Assembly: GCF_000737515.1 (NCBI RefSeq)
Contig: NZ_CP006587.1
Coordinates: 2,971,001-3,035,000 of the forward strand
Source: Hymenobacter sp. APR13
Lineage (GTDB): Bacteria > Bacteroidota > Bacteroidia > Cytophagales > Hymenobacteraceae
Length of the DNA stretch: 64,000 nt
Direction of reading: 5' to 3'
Below the pieces are notes generated by a model. The model was not told where the DNA came from, searched no databases, and worked only from the letters and a program-made list of their open reading frames with translations. Positions 17,401-23,921 of this stretch are shown here, piece after piece. A program made the translations under genes and the position numbers. Within the stretch, counting starts at the first letter, position 1. Each line of letters starts with the position of its first letter.

Positions 17401-17478
17401 TCGGGCCGGCGCTGAGGGCTGCGCCGCAGCGCAAAGGGGCAGGAGCAACAGGCCATAGCCAACCAGGAATTTTTTCAT
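14476..17478 (-). CDS. M1-family metallopeptidase (aminopeptidase), secreted
   Basis: 1000 residues from ATG 17478, with signal peptide MKKFLVGYGLLLLPLCAAAQ. The zinc site is H373-E-V-G-H377 with the third ligand Glu396 18 residues later (FAWMDEG), and the preceding GSGMEYPM corresponds to the substrate-binding GxMEN loop of gluzincins. An N-terminal beta domain (residues about 35-250) is typical of M1 enzymes; residues 650-1000 form a beta-rich tail that may be an outer-membrane barrel-like or sandwich domain. It should cleave peptides in the periplasm. A long unspaced upstream extension to 17556 is possible but unlikely. Confidence 0.95.
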   Translation of the reverse strand: MKKFLVGYGLLLLPLCAAAQPSAPARSAAPYWQQQVSYSIDVTLDDKQHQLTGREELVYTNNSPDALPFIWFHLWPNAYRDDNTAFARQQLRNGSRKFHFATPEQRGYIDQLDFQVNGQPAKLELDPENPDMAKLLLPQRLAPGASATISTPFRVKIPDSFSRFGHVEQSYQITQWYPKPAVYDRRGWHAMPYLDQGEFYSEFGSFDVRITLPANYTVGATGVLQNPEEQQRLRQLAAAELPINGNSSTPPQSMKAEPDLTFPVSVAETKTLRYVQDRVHDFAWFADKRFNVRKSAVTLPSGRVVDTWVMFTNKEAEKWVKGLQDVDSAVVYYSRWVGEYPYSAATAVDGALSAGSGMEYPMVTVTQPSAIVHEVGHNWFYGILGTNERDFAWMDEGVNSYVENRVAARSGEQAGGLLGLPTKGAAATALTLNGLPEAALNYIPYQAVASRSLDQPVTNFASADYGKLNYGIIVYGKTASLLQYLAAYLGQAKFDEAMQAYYARWQFRHPYPEDMQAVFEEVAGQKLGWFFNDMLNGQNRYNAVLSKSKLEKGQRKVLVRNDSPAPFPFPVASLDASGRVLETQWTKPFARTDESDDAVLRFRDENVASLVVDPDYLTPQLNRRDDRLKTTGSFRALERIRLRPILSPERWDQAAINWLPVVGANTSDKFMLGAAFYNSPLNVKKFSYLAMPMYSFNQKELNGIGMLNLNILPERITRRAVVGVQFQRFERYQKVEPSLTLSFPHSAFNAPQHTVKLANTAIENQDAGTTSSIQSLEYAFRAGNALYRWDAHAELNYLTPDLANDNLRADAALLRAEASYLRYYSPKKTFSVRVFGGAFLNKANDAPFVIGLSGSPDYRRQTVFLDRQQISPSLAAQQHQFDGRDGAFKAYLPASSSRWLTTLNLQADLPVTPFGVFADFGMTKEQNQVAAGRSPQRAYYDAGLSLPLFNKLLSFYLPLAGSQYENGLPGSRRALTDQLRFVLRLDQLSPFRLLDEQLAQ

Positions 17479-17636
17479 ACAAAGCAGCAACAAACGAGAC
17501 GACAACCAGGAAACGAAAGTAAGGGTCTGCTGCGTATTGCGGCCCGGCCGCGGCATAACCTTTCCTTAACCCCTTGCGTTTGTTGGCCCATACGTTTCAC
17601 CCTGCCGCCTAGTGCCGGCAGCCAAATTTCTCCGAC

Positions 17637-18023
17637 ATGTCATTCCATAAGCAGCCCAAAGACGACACCCAGCACCAGAACCACCTCGACGGCGCCGTAA
17701 AAATCCTCGGCAGCGACCTGCAGGAAGAAGCTGACCGTTCCGGTATCGACAACCACTTCCAGCGCTGGATTGAAGATCTGAAGGATGTCAACAACCCCGA
17801 GCTGCACCAGATTGTAGTAGACCTGCAGGACCTGAAGGCCCACTTCAACGGTGGCGGTATCGACAAGGACCTGGTAGGCAAGCTGCTGGCCCGCCTCGGC
17901 ACCAATACCACCAAATCGGCCGTATTCGCCGAAAACCCCAACACCGCTGAGCGCGTGACCAAGCTGGGCGAAGCCCTGAGCGCCGCCGCCAAGCAGATGT
18001 CGGGCGCCCAGCCGGCCGAGTAA
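17637..18023 (+). CDS. Small soluble protein of unknown function
   Basis: 128 residues, no signal peptide or membrane span. It is largely helical and charged (DGAVKILGSDLQEEADRSGI, LHQIVVDLQDLKAHF), with a C-terminal Ala/Lys/Glu segment. A possible promoter element TACGTTTC lies at 17591-17598. I do not recognise a family. The gene is monocistronic, with a strong terminator at 18048-18081. Confidence 0.7.
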   Translation: MSFHKQPKDDTQHQNHLDGAVKILGSDLQEEADRSGIDNHFQRWIEDLKDVNNPELHQIVVDLQDLKAHFNGGGIDKDLVGKLLARLGTNTTKSAVFAENPNTAERVTKLGEALSAAAKQMSGAQPAE

Positions 18024-18047
18024 GCGCAAGCTGGCTGCTTGATAGCT

Positions 18048-18081
18048 AAAAAGGCGCTTCCGAAAGGAAGCGCCTTTTTTT
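18048..18081 (+). terminator. Rho-independent terminator
   Basis: AAAAAGGCGCTTCC and GGAAGCGCCTTTTTTT pair around GAAA, with a T tract on the plus strand, 25 bases after the stop at 18023. Confidence 0.9.
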
Positions 18082-18108
18082 GTGCCTAAAAAGGCATTCA
18101 GAACACGA

Positions 18109-18213
18109 TAGAACGTCATGCAGAGCGCAGCGAAGCATCTCGCATGCTGACGTTGCAATAATACTCTTGTATCAGCATGCGAGATGCTTCGCTGCGCTCT
18201 GCATGACGTTCTA
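18109..18213. repeat. Long perfect palindrome, element E
   Basis: Arms 18109-18150 and 18172-18213 are inverted repeats of about 42 bases with core GCAGAGCGCAGCGAAGCATC and a 21-base loop. A half copy with the same word order lies at 54589-54630. Together with the two flanking terminators it makes up the 319-base gap 18024-18342, in which I see no gene. Confidence 0.9.
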
Positions 18214-18282
18214 GTCTATTGTATAGCTTCCTGAATGGCTTCCCAGCCAGAGACGAGCACACCAACGGTAGGCAACAAAAAA

Positions 18283-18320
18283 GCAACGGCCGGCTTCTCC
18301 TGGGAGAAGCCGGCCGTTGC
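18283..18320 (-). terminator. Rho-independent terminator of rplS
   Basis: GCAACGGCCGGCTTCTCC (18283-18300) pairs with 18303-18320. On the minus strand the hairpin is followed by TTTTTTG, 22 bases beyond the rplS stop codon. Confidence 0.9.
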
Positions 18321-18342
18321 CGGTATAGGAAAGTCGAAAGAC

Positions 18343-18714
18343 TTAAGCGGCAACCACCGTGCGACGCTTCTCCTTGATACGAGCTGCTTTGCCCGACAGG
18401 CCACGCAGGTAGAACAGACGGGCACGACGTACTTTACCGCGACGGATTACTTCCACTTTGTCGATGTTAGGCGACAGCAGGGGGAAGATACGCTCGGTAC
18501 CGATCTGGTTGGAAATCTTACGAACGGTGAAGGTTTCGCCGTTGGAGTTGCTGTTTTTGCGCTGAATTACAACGCCCTGGAACTGCTGAATGCGCTCCTT
18601 GTTGCCCTCGCGAATCTTAACGTGTACGTTAACGGTGTCGCCGGCAGCAAAGGCGGGGAAGCTGGCGCGGCGCTCCTGGGATTCCTGCTGAATAAAATCG
18701 AGTAGTACGCTCAT
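18343..18714 (-). CDS. rplS: 50S ribosomal protein L19
   Basis: 123 residues matching bL19 along its whole length: [29 protein letters not shown], and TFTVRKIS followed by [33 protein letters not shown]. It sits at the 30S/50S subunit interface. It is the last gene of the conserved rpsP-rimM-trmD-rplS order but is separated from trmD by 172 bases and has its own promoter. Confidence 0.98.
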   Translation of the reverse strand: MSVLLDFIQQESQERRASFPAFAAGDTVNVHVKIREGNKERIQQFQGVVIQRKNSNSNGETFTVRKISNQIGTERIFPLLSPNIDKVEVIRRGKVRRARLFYLRGLSGKAARIKEKRRTVVAA

Positions 18715-18770
18715 GGCTGAAAAAACTGTGAAGGACGGCCGCGCCGTCTGGGGTTTCGGGTAAAGAGGTG

Positions 18771-18801
18771 CAAATATAGCCCTCTGTTTTTAGGATTGCA
18801 A
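18771..18801 (-). promoter_or_regulatory. Promoter of rplS with leader hairpin
   Basis: On the minus strand TATATTTG (18771-18778) matches TAnnTTTG, with TTGC (18798-18801) 19 bases upstream as the -33 element. The predicted leader (about 18715-18764) holds the small perfect hairpin GACGGC-CGC-GCCGTC at 18734-18748, which could be a regulatory leader of a ribosomal-protein gene (inference). Confidence 0.7.
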
Positions 18802-18886
18802 GCTGAAATATTGAATGGGTAAATACCTGAATGCTTGGCCGTTCAAGGGGCAGGCAACTGGGTAACTAGTCAACCATTCAATTCAG

Positions 18887-19564
18887 CTAGCCATTTAGCA
18901 GGTCTGGGCGGCGGTGCTGGGTTCTTTCCAGCGCCTGGTCGTGCCGCCAGACGTCAATCTTGGGGGTATTGCCGGAGAGCAGGATTTCCGGAACCGGCAG
19001 CCCGCGCCACTCCGCCGGGCGGGTGTACACAGGCGGCGCCAGCAGGTTGTCCTGAAACGAGTCGCTGAGCGCCGATTCTTCGTTGCCCAGTACGCCCGGC
19101 AACAGCCGCACCACCGCATCCACGAGCACCGCCGCGCCCATCTCGCCCCCGCTCAGCACGTAGTCGCCGATGCTGATTTCGTGGGTGATGTAGGCTTGCC
19201 GGATCCGCTCATCTACGCCCTTGTAGTGCCCGCACAGCAGCAGCAGGTTGCCCGCCAGAGAGAGGCGGTTGGCCAGAGGCTGCCGCAGGGTTTCCCCGTC
19301 GGGCGTGAGGTAGATGATGGCGTCGTAGCTGCGTTCGGCCAGCAGGGCATCGAAGCAGGCCGCAATGGGCTCTACCCGCAATACCATGCCGGCGCCGCCG
19401 CCAAACACATAGTCGTCAATCTGGCCGTGCTTGTTGATGGCATAGCGGCGCAGATCGTGCAGATGGATTTCCACCAGCCCTTTGTCCTGCGCGCGTTTCA
19501 CGATGGAGTGCGCGAAGGGGCTGATCAGCAAATCCGGCTGGCACGTGACGATGTCGATGCGCAT
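18887..19564 (-). CDS. trmD: tRNA (guanine-N1-)-methyltransferase
   Basis: 225 residues of SPOUT-class TrmD. The trefoil-knot motifs [14 protein letters not shown] and [13 protein letters not shown] are both intact, and [11 protein letters not shown] is the substrate-binding strand. It methylates G37 of tRNAs reading CNN codons, preventing +1 frameshifts. The start lies 11 bases after rimM, so the two are cotranscribed. Confidence 0.98.
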   Translation of the reverse strand: MRIDIVTCQPDLLISPFAHSIVKRAQDKGLVEIHLHDLRRYAINKHGQIDDYVFGGGAGMVLRVEPIAACFDALLAERSYDAIIYLTPDGETLRQPLANRLSLAGNLLLLCGHYKGVDERIRQAYITHEISIGDYVLSGGEMGAAVLVDAVVRLLPGVLGNEESALSDSFQDNLLAPPVYTRPAEWRGLPVPEILLSGNTPKIDVWRHDQALERTQHRRPDLLNG

Positions 19565-19575
19565 GATGGCCGGAA

Positions 19576-20157
19576 CTAGGCTTCTTCGGTTTCGTCGGGC
19601 TCGTCCTGCTCGCGCGAGGAAGGCAGCAGATACACGTCCAGCAGCCCTTCGGGCAGCGTGACGTGCAGCGTCTTGGTGGCCTGGTCGGCGTGCGACACCA
19701 ACTCGTCCACCACCGGAATCAGCACTTCTTGGCCCTGGTAGCGCATGGCCAGCACGTCCTGCTGGGGCAGCTCGTAGAAGGTTTCTACGATGCCCAGCGT
19801 GCCCAACTTCGCGTCGAGCACCGTGTAGCCGATGACGTCGTGAAAGTAGAACTGGTCGGCGGCCAGCGCCGGCAGCTCCTGCAGGGGGCGGTAGAGCTTG
19901 GCGTTGCGCAGGGGCTCGGCTTCCTCAATCCGGTCGATGCCTTTGAGCTTGAGCAGGGCCCGCTCGTTGGCTTGCGGCTGCAGCTTCTCCACATCATATG
20001 ACACCAGCTTGCCGGGTGCCGTGGGCATCTCCAGCAATACCGACTTCAGCTTGCGGTAAGCCTGCAGGTCGTCCACGTCGAGGAAGGCCACCACAAACCC
20101 TTTCAGGCCGTGTGGCTTCCCAATGGAGCCCAGCTGATAATAGTCGTCGAGTGTCAT
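19576..20157 (-). CDS. rimM: Ribosome maturation factor RimM
   Basis: 193 residues from ATG 20157. The N-terminal RimM domain starts [19 protein letters not shown], and the PRC-barrel domain follows ([34 protein letters not shown]). It binds S19 and helps 30S maturation. The protein ends in an acidic tail ([14 protein letters not shown]). It lies between rpsP and trmD as in most bacteria. Confidence 0.96.
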   Translation of the reverse strand: MTLDDYYQLGSIGKPHGLKGFVVAFLDVDDLQAYRKLKSVLLEMPTAPGKLVSYDVEKLQPQANERALLKLKGIDRIEEAEPLRNAKLYRPLQELPALAADQFYFHDVIGYTVLDAKLGTLGIVETFYELPQQDVLAMRYQGQEVLIPVVDELVSHADQATKTLHVTLPEGLLDVYLLPSSREQDEPDETEEA

Positions 20158-20175
20158 GGAGAGGTGGTTAAGCAA

Positions 20176-20260
20176 GTAAGGAATTAGGTGATTAAGTGGT
20201 AAAAGACCCCAGCCAGGCCGGCTGAAGAACTCCTAATCACTTAATCACCTAATACCTTAT
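20176..20260. repeat. Palindrome inserted inside the rpsP-rimM operon
   Basis: Arms 20176-20198 and 20238-20260 (core GGTGATTAAGTG) are inverted repeats with a 39-base loop in the gap between rpsP and rimM. The transcript would fold here, which could change the ratio of S16 to the downstream products by pausing, processing or partial termination (inference). Confidence 0.8.
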
Positions 20261-20271
20261 TCACCAGAAAA

Positions 20272-20814
20272 CTAAGCGCCGGCTTCGTCCGTGGTTTCGG
20301 CCGTAACTTCTGCCTCGGTGGTTTCGCCTTCAGCAGCCGGAGCTTCCGTTGGGGCGGGCGTGTTTTTCTTGCGGATAGCCTCAGCACGGGCTTCCTTCAC
20401 TTTGGTCTCAGCAGCCAGGGCAGCTTTGCGAGCTTCCTCCTTGGCGGTGCCGAGGTTGGTGCGCTTGCCTTCGATTTTAGCGTCTTTCTGCTCTTTCCAG
20501 TCGTTGTAGCGCTGGTCGGCTACGTCCTGCGAAATAGCGCCTTTGATAACACCCAGTTGCAGGTGCTTGCGGTAGAGCACACCGCGGTAAGAGAGCATAG
20601 CACGTACCGTGTCGGTAGGCTGGGCACCTTTCATGATCCAGTCAAACGCCTTCTCGCCATCGAAGTTGATGGAAGCAGGATTGGTGTTGGGGTCGTAGGT
20701 ACCGATTTTCTCGATGAAACGGCCATCACGCGGAGCGCGCGAATCGGCAACAACGATGTCGAACTGAGCGGCCTTTTTGCGGCCGCGACGGGCGAGGCGG
20801 ATTTTAACTGCCAT
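20272..20814 (-). CDS. rpsP: 30S ribosomal protein S16 with long C-terminal extension
   Basis: 180 residues. The first 85 or so are standard bS16 ([50 protein letters not shown]). The rest is an Ala/Glu/Lys/Thr-rich extension roughly doubling the usual 80-90 residues, ending in an acidic Thr/Glu tail; similar tails are known in Bacteroidota. It is the first gene of the operon and is preceded by a TACCTTTG element. Confidence 0.97.
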   Translation of the reverse strand: MAVKIRLARRGRKKAAQFDIVVADSRAPRDGRFIEKIGTYDPNTNPASINFDGEKAFDWIMKGAQPTDTVRAMLSYRGVLYRKHLQLGVIKGAISQDVADQRYNDWKEQKDAKIEGKRTNLGTAKEEARKAALAAETKVKEARAEAIRKKNTPAPTEAPAAEGETTEAEVTAETTDEAGA

Positions 20815-20866
20815 AAACCGGGTTGGTTAAGCGACGCAACTCGTGCGTCTGGTTGAAAATGAGGTG

Positions 20867-20874
20867 CAAAGGTA
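20867..20874 (-). promoter_or_regulatory. -7 promoter element of the rpsP operon
   Basis: TACCTTTG on the minus strand fits TAnnTTTG and lies 53 bases before the rpsP ATG. The leader contains GACGCA-ACTCG-TGCGTC (20832-20848), a small hairpin like the one in the rplS leader. Confidence 0.65.
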
Positions 20875-20953
20875 ATCACAGATTTTGCAGATTGAAAGGA
20901 TTACACAGATTCAACCAGTGCCTGCCCGTTCGGGGCATCCTTGCCTAGCAACA

Positions 20954-20987
20954 GAAAAGGCTGTTGCCGGTCAGCAACAGCCTTTTC
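20954..20987 (-). terminator. Terminator hairpin downstream of the desaturase gene
   Basis: GAAAAGGCTGTTGC (20954-20967) and its complement at 20974-20987 form a perfect 14-bp stem 22 bases beyond the desaturase stop codon. Confidence 0.75.
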
Positions 20988-21009
20988 AGGGCAAACAAAA
21001 TATCTGGAG

Positions 21010-21765
21010 TTAAGCGGCCATCGGCACCGATTCCTGCCACTTGCGCTTCACCTTCACGATGCGCGCCTTATCGAGCAGCCAGATAACCGAGTAGGTGGGG
21101 TCCAGCTCCCACTTCTTCACGCCGAAGTTGACGCGCATGGGCAGTTTGTGGTGGTTGTTCTGGAACAGCTCGCCGAAAGCCAGGAAGTCGAAGGGCAGCG
21201 TGTTGCGCGACTTGTCGTGGTTGTCGAAGTTCTGGTAGCCGTACTTGTGGCCGCCCCAGTTCACGATGGCGCCGTGAATTGGGCCCATCAGGAAGTGCAC
21301 CGGCAGCAGCAGGTACTGCCACCAAGCTGTGGCGAAGTTGATGTAGAACAGCACGTAGGCTGTGCCCCAGCCCAGGCGGGAATACACGGTGCCGCCGAAC
21401 TTGTCGAGCCAGCTCCACTCGGGCGTGTCGCCTTCAAAGCGCTTGGCGGCGTCGTGCTTGTCGAGCACTACTTCGTTGTAAATCACCTTGGTCTTCCACA
21501 TCATCGAAAAAGCATTCGAGGAAAAGTGAGGCGAGTGGGGGTCCATCTCGGTGTCGGAGTAGGCGTGGTGCATGCGGTGCAACAGCGCGTACGCCCGCGG
21601 CGACAGGAACGAGGAGCCCTGGCAGATGTAGGTGAACAGGAAGAAGAACTTCTCCCAGAACTTGTTCATCGTGAACATCTTGTGCGCCGCGTAGCGGTGC
21701 AGGTAGAATGTCTGCGTGAACAGCGAGAGGTAGTAGTGGGCAATGAAGAAAACGAGAATTGCCAT
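21010..21765 (-). CDS. Acyl-CoA desaturase (membrane fatty acid desaturase)
   Basis: 251 residues with the three histidine boxes of membrane di-iron desaturases: HRYAAH, HRMHHAYSD and QNNHHKLP. The order and spacing fit the delta-9 stearoyl-CoA desaturase group, which uses O2 to put a double bond in acyl chains and so adjusts membrane fluidity. Hydrophobic segments between the boxes provide the membrane anchor. The protein is short compared with eukaryotic forms but normal for Bacteroidota. Confidence 0.93.
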   Translation of the reverse strand: MAILVFFIAHYYLSLFTQTFYLHRYAAHKMFTMNKFWEKFFFLFTYICQGSSFLSPRAYALLHRMHHAYSDTEMDPHSPHFSSNAFSMMWKTKVIYNEVVLDKHDAAKRFEGDTPEWSWLDKFGGTVYSRLGWGTAYVLFYINFATAWWQYLLLPVHFLMGPIHGAIVNWGGHKYGYQNFDNHDKSRNTLPFDFLAFGELFQNNHHKLPMRVNFGVKKWELDPTYSVIWLLDKARIVKVKRKWQESVPMAA

Positions 21766-21950
21766 GGGCCGAAAGGGATTAGAAGCAGTGCAGGGACGGC
21801 TGTAGTGTCTGAGCGCAAAAACCCGAACATCACGGTTTAGTTCAGAAGCCGTTTTACAAAACTACGGCCACACCCGGCGGCAGCGCAATTTTGCTATATA
21901 AAAGGCCAAAATGTTGTTGGATTGGCGCTGATGAAAGGTCAGCCTATAAG

Positions 21951-22019
21951 AAGTGAGAGGTGAGCTCTTCGTGCTGTTGGACCACTTGGACTACAGAACG
22001 AAAGGCTCACCTCTCACTT
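21951..22019. repeat. Palindrome in the gap between desaturase and pseudouridine synthase genes
   Basis: AAGTGAGAGGTGAGC (from 21951) and GCTCACCTCTCACTT (to 22019) form imperfect 22-base arms. The remaining part of the 269-base gap (21766-21950) holds no gene that I can support. Confidence 0.7.
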
Positions 22020-22034
22020 TTTACAATCGGACCT

Positions 22035-22742
22035 CTAGTAGTAGGCCTGCGCCGCTTCCCAGTGCGGCATGTCGGGTAGGGGCGCTACCAGCACCATGTT
22101 TTCCTTCGTGACGGGGTGCTGCAGCTCCAGTTGGCGGGCGTGCAGGGCGATGCTCACGTCGGGCAGCGGAGCAATGAAGCCGTACTTCACGTCGCCGACG
22201 ATGGGCGTACCCAGGCCAGTGCTCAGCTGCACCCGGATCTGGTGCGGGCGGCCCGTGATGGGGTTCACCTGCAGCAGCCAGCGGTTGCCGGCCTGCCCCA
22301 GTACCTGGTAGTCCAGCTCCGATTTCAGGCCCTGGCCGTGGCGCTCGGGGTAGGCTTTGGTGGTGTTGCGGATGGGGTCCTTGACCAGCCAGTGCGTAAG
22401 GTGGCCGCTGAGCGGGTTGGGGCACATACCGGTCAGGGCCCAGTAGGTCTTGTGCATTTTGTTGTCGCGGAACATTTCGTTGAGGCGGCTCAGGGCTTTG
22501 CTGGTTTTGGCCATCACCACAATGCCGCTCACGGGCCTATCGATGCGGTGCGCCACGCCCACGAAGGCGGCGCCGGGCTTCTTGTACTTGAAGCGCAGGT
22601 ATTCCTCGGCCTTGGCCGAAAGGGGCTCGTCGCCGGTGGCGTCGCCCTGCACGAGCAGGCCGGCGGGCTTGTTGATGACGAGCAGATGGTTGTCTTCGAA
22701 CAGAATTTCCTTCTGTTCCGACCACAGATTCGGACGATTCAC
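22035..22742 (-). CDS. RluA-family rRNA/tRNA pseudouridine synthase
   Basis: 235 residues with motif I HRIDRPVSGIVV containing the catalytic Asp68, plus VINKPAGLLVQ and GRPHQIRVQL, all typical of RluA-type enzymes. It isomerises uridine in rRNA or tRNA; the target base cannot be told. There is no S4 domain. The start codon is GTG at 22742, next to a palindromic element. Confidence 0.93.
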   Translation of the reverse strand: MNRPNLWSEQKEILFEDNHLLVINKPAGLLVQGDATGDEPLSAKAEEYLRFKYKKPGAAFVGVAHRIDRPVSGIVVMAKTSKALSRLNEMFRDNKMHKTYWALTGMCPNPLSGHLTHWLVKDPIRNTTKAYPERHGQGLKSELDYQVLGQAGNRWLLQVNPITGRPHQIRVQLSTGLGTPIVGDVKYGFIAPLPDVSIALHARQLELQHPVTKENMVLVAPLPDMPHWEAAQAYY

Positions 22743-22750
22743 TTGGGGAG

Positions 22751-22875
22751 AATTAATAATTAATAATTAGTAATTAAGAATTGCTCGAAAGTGCCTTTTC
22801 CTGCATCACAGCGCAGAAACGATACGTAGGAGTAGCCCTAATTGCTAATTATTAATTACTCATTACTAATTAATT
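22751..22875. repeat. AT-rich palindromic element B, copy 2
   Basis: Arms of AATTAATAATTAATAATTAG type (22751-22782) and ATTATTAATTACTCATTACT type (about 22840-22875) resemble the element at 1911-2062. It fills the gap between rluA-like and panB genes; the right arm reaches the panB stop codon. Confidence 0.7.
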
Positions 22876-23690
22876 TAATACGCTTCTTCCTGGGTGGGGA
22901 AGTCGCGGCTTTTTACGTCCTGAATGTAGCGCTGCACAGCTTCGTGCATGATGTCGCCCAGGTCGGCGTAGCGGCGCAGGAAGCGCGGCTTGAACTCTTT
23001 GGTGATGCCCAGCATGTCGTGCACTACCAGCACCTGCCCGTCTACGTCGGGGCCGGCGCCGATGCCGATGACCGGAATGGTGAGCTTCTCGGCTACCTGC
23101 TTGGCCAGTGAGGACGGGATTTTCTCCAGCACCAGGGCAAAGCAGCCGATTTCTTCCAGCAGCAGGGCATCTTCGATGAGCTTCTGCGCCTCGGCTTCCT
23201 CTTTGGCCCGCACGGTGTAGGTGCCAAATTTATAAATACTTTGGGGAGTGAGGCCCAGGTGGCCCATCACCGGAATGCCGGCCGTGAGGATGCGGGTGAT
23301 GCTGTCCTTGATTTCGGCGCCACCTTCCAGCTTGATGCCGTGCCCGCCCGACTCCTTCATAATGCGGATGGCCGACTGCAGCGCCACCGACGAATTGCCC
23401 TGGTAGGAGCCAAACGGCATATCCACCACCACAAAGGCGCGCTTCACGGCCCGCACCACGCTCTGGGCGTGGTAGATCATCTGGTCGAGGGTGATGGGCA
23501 GGGTGGTTTCGTGGCCGGCCATGACGTTGGAGGCCGAGTCGCCGACGAGCAGCACGTCGATGCCGGCACCGTCGAGAATGGTGGCCATCGAGAAATCGTA
23601 GGCGGTGAGCATGGAAATCTTCTCCCCGCGCTGCTTCATGGCCAGCAACTGATGGGTGGTCACGAGCTTGACTTCTTTGTGCTGAGACAT
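22875..23690 (-). CDS. panB: 3-methyl-2-oxobutanoate hydroxymethyltransferase
   Basis: 271 residues. PanB makes ketopantoate from ketoisovalerate and methylene-tetrahydrofolate, the first committed step of pantothenate and CoA synthesis. Recognisable blocks are [54 protein letters not shown] and GHLGLTPQS, including the Mg2+-binding Asp of GDS and the catalytic-site Glu of the IGIGAGP region. Length is normal. Confidence 0.97.
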   Translation of the reverse strand: MSQHKEVKLVTTHQLLAMKQRGEKISMLTAYDFSMATILDGAGIDVLLVGDSASNVMAGHETTLPITLDQMIYHAQSVVRAVKRAFVVVDMPFGSYQGNSSVALQSAIRIMKESGGHGIKLEGGAEIKDSITRILTAGIPVMGHLGLTPQSIYKFGTYTVRAKEEAEAQKLIEDALLLEEIGCFALVLEKIPSSLAKQVAEKLTIPVIGIGAGPDVDGQVLVVHDMLGITKEFKPRFLRRYADLGDIMHEAVQRYIQDVKSRDFPTQEEAY

Positions 23691-23822
23691 GGTTGTGAGG
23701 GTATTAGGAGCGTGGGGAGGTGCAAACAGAAAAGTACCGGCCGGAGCCGCAGGTCAAAGCTGCGGATTTTTCAGAAATAAGCCGGCCAAACGCAGCCGCT
23801 ACGCACGCCCAGGGCTGGCACA

Positions 23823-23913
23823 GCAGTAGCGCGAACTTTGCAGTTCGCGCCCCCACGCCGTTCGAACGATTCCAACGGCTCGGGGACGCGAACTATCAAG
23901 TTCGCGCTACTGC
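23823..23913. repeat. Palindromic dispersed element A, copy 2
   Basis: Second copy of the AGTAGCGCGAACTTTG element (compare 249-340): a left arm from 23823 and a right arm ending at 23913. It lies just beyond the lptD stop codon, between lptD and the panB promoter region. Confidence 0.85.
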
Positions 23914-23921
23914 GTGCTACG

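Noticed and set aside
15220..17415. 731-codon open frame on the plus strand opposite the M1 peptidase
   Set aside because: Antisense shadow of a certain gene; the composition (His/Gln/Arg/Val-rich) is typical of a shadow.
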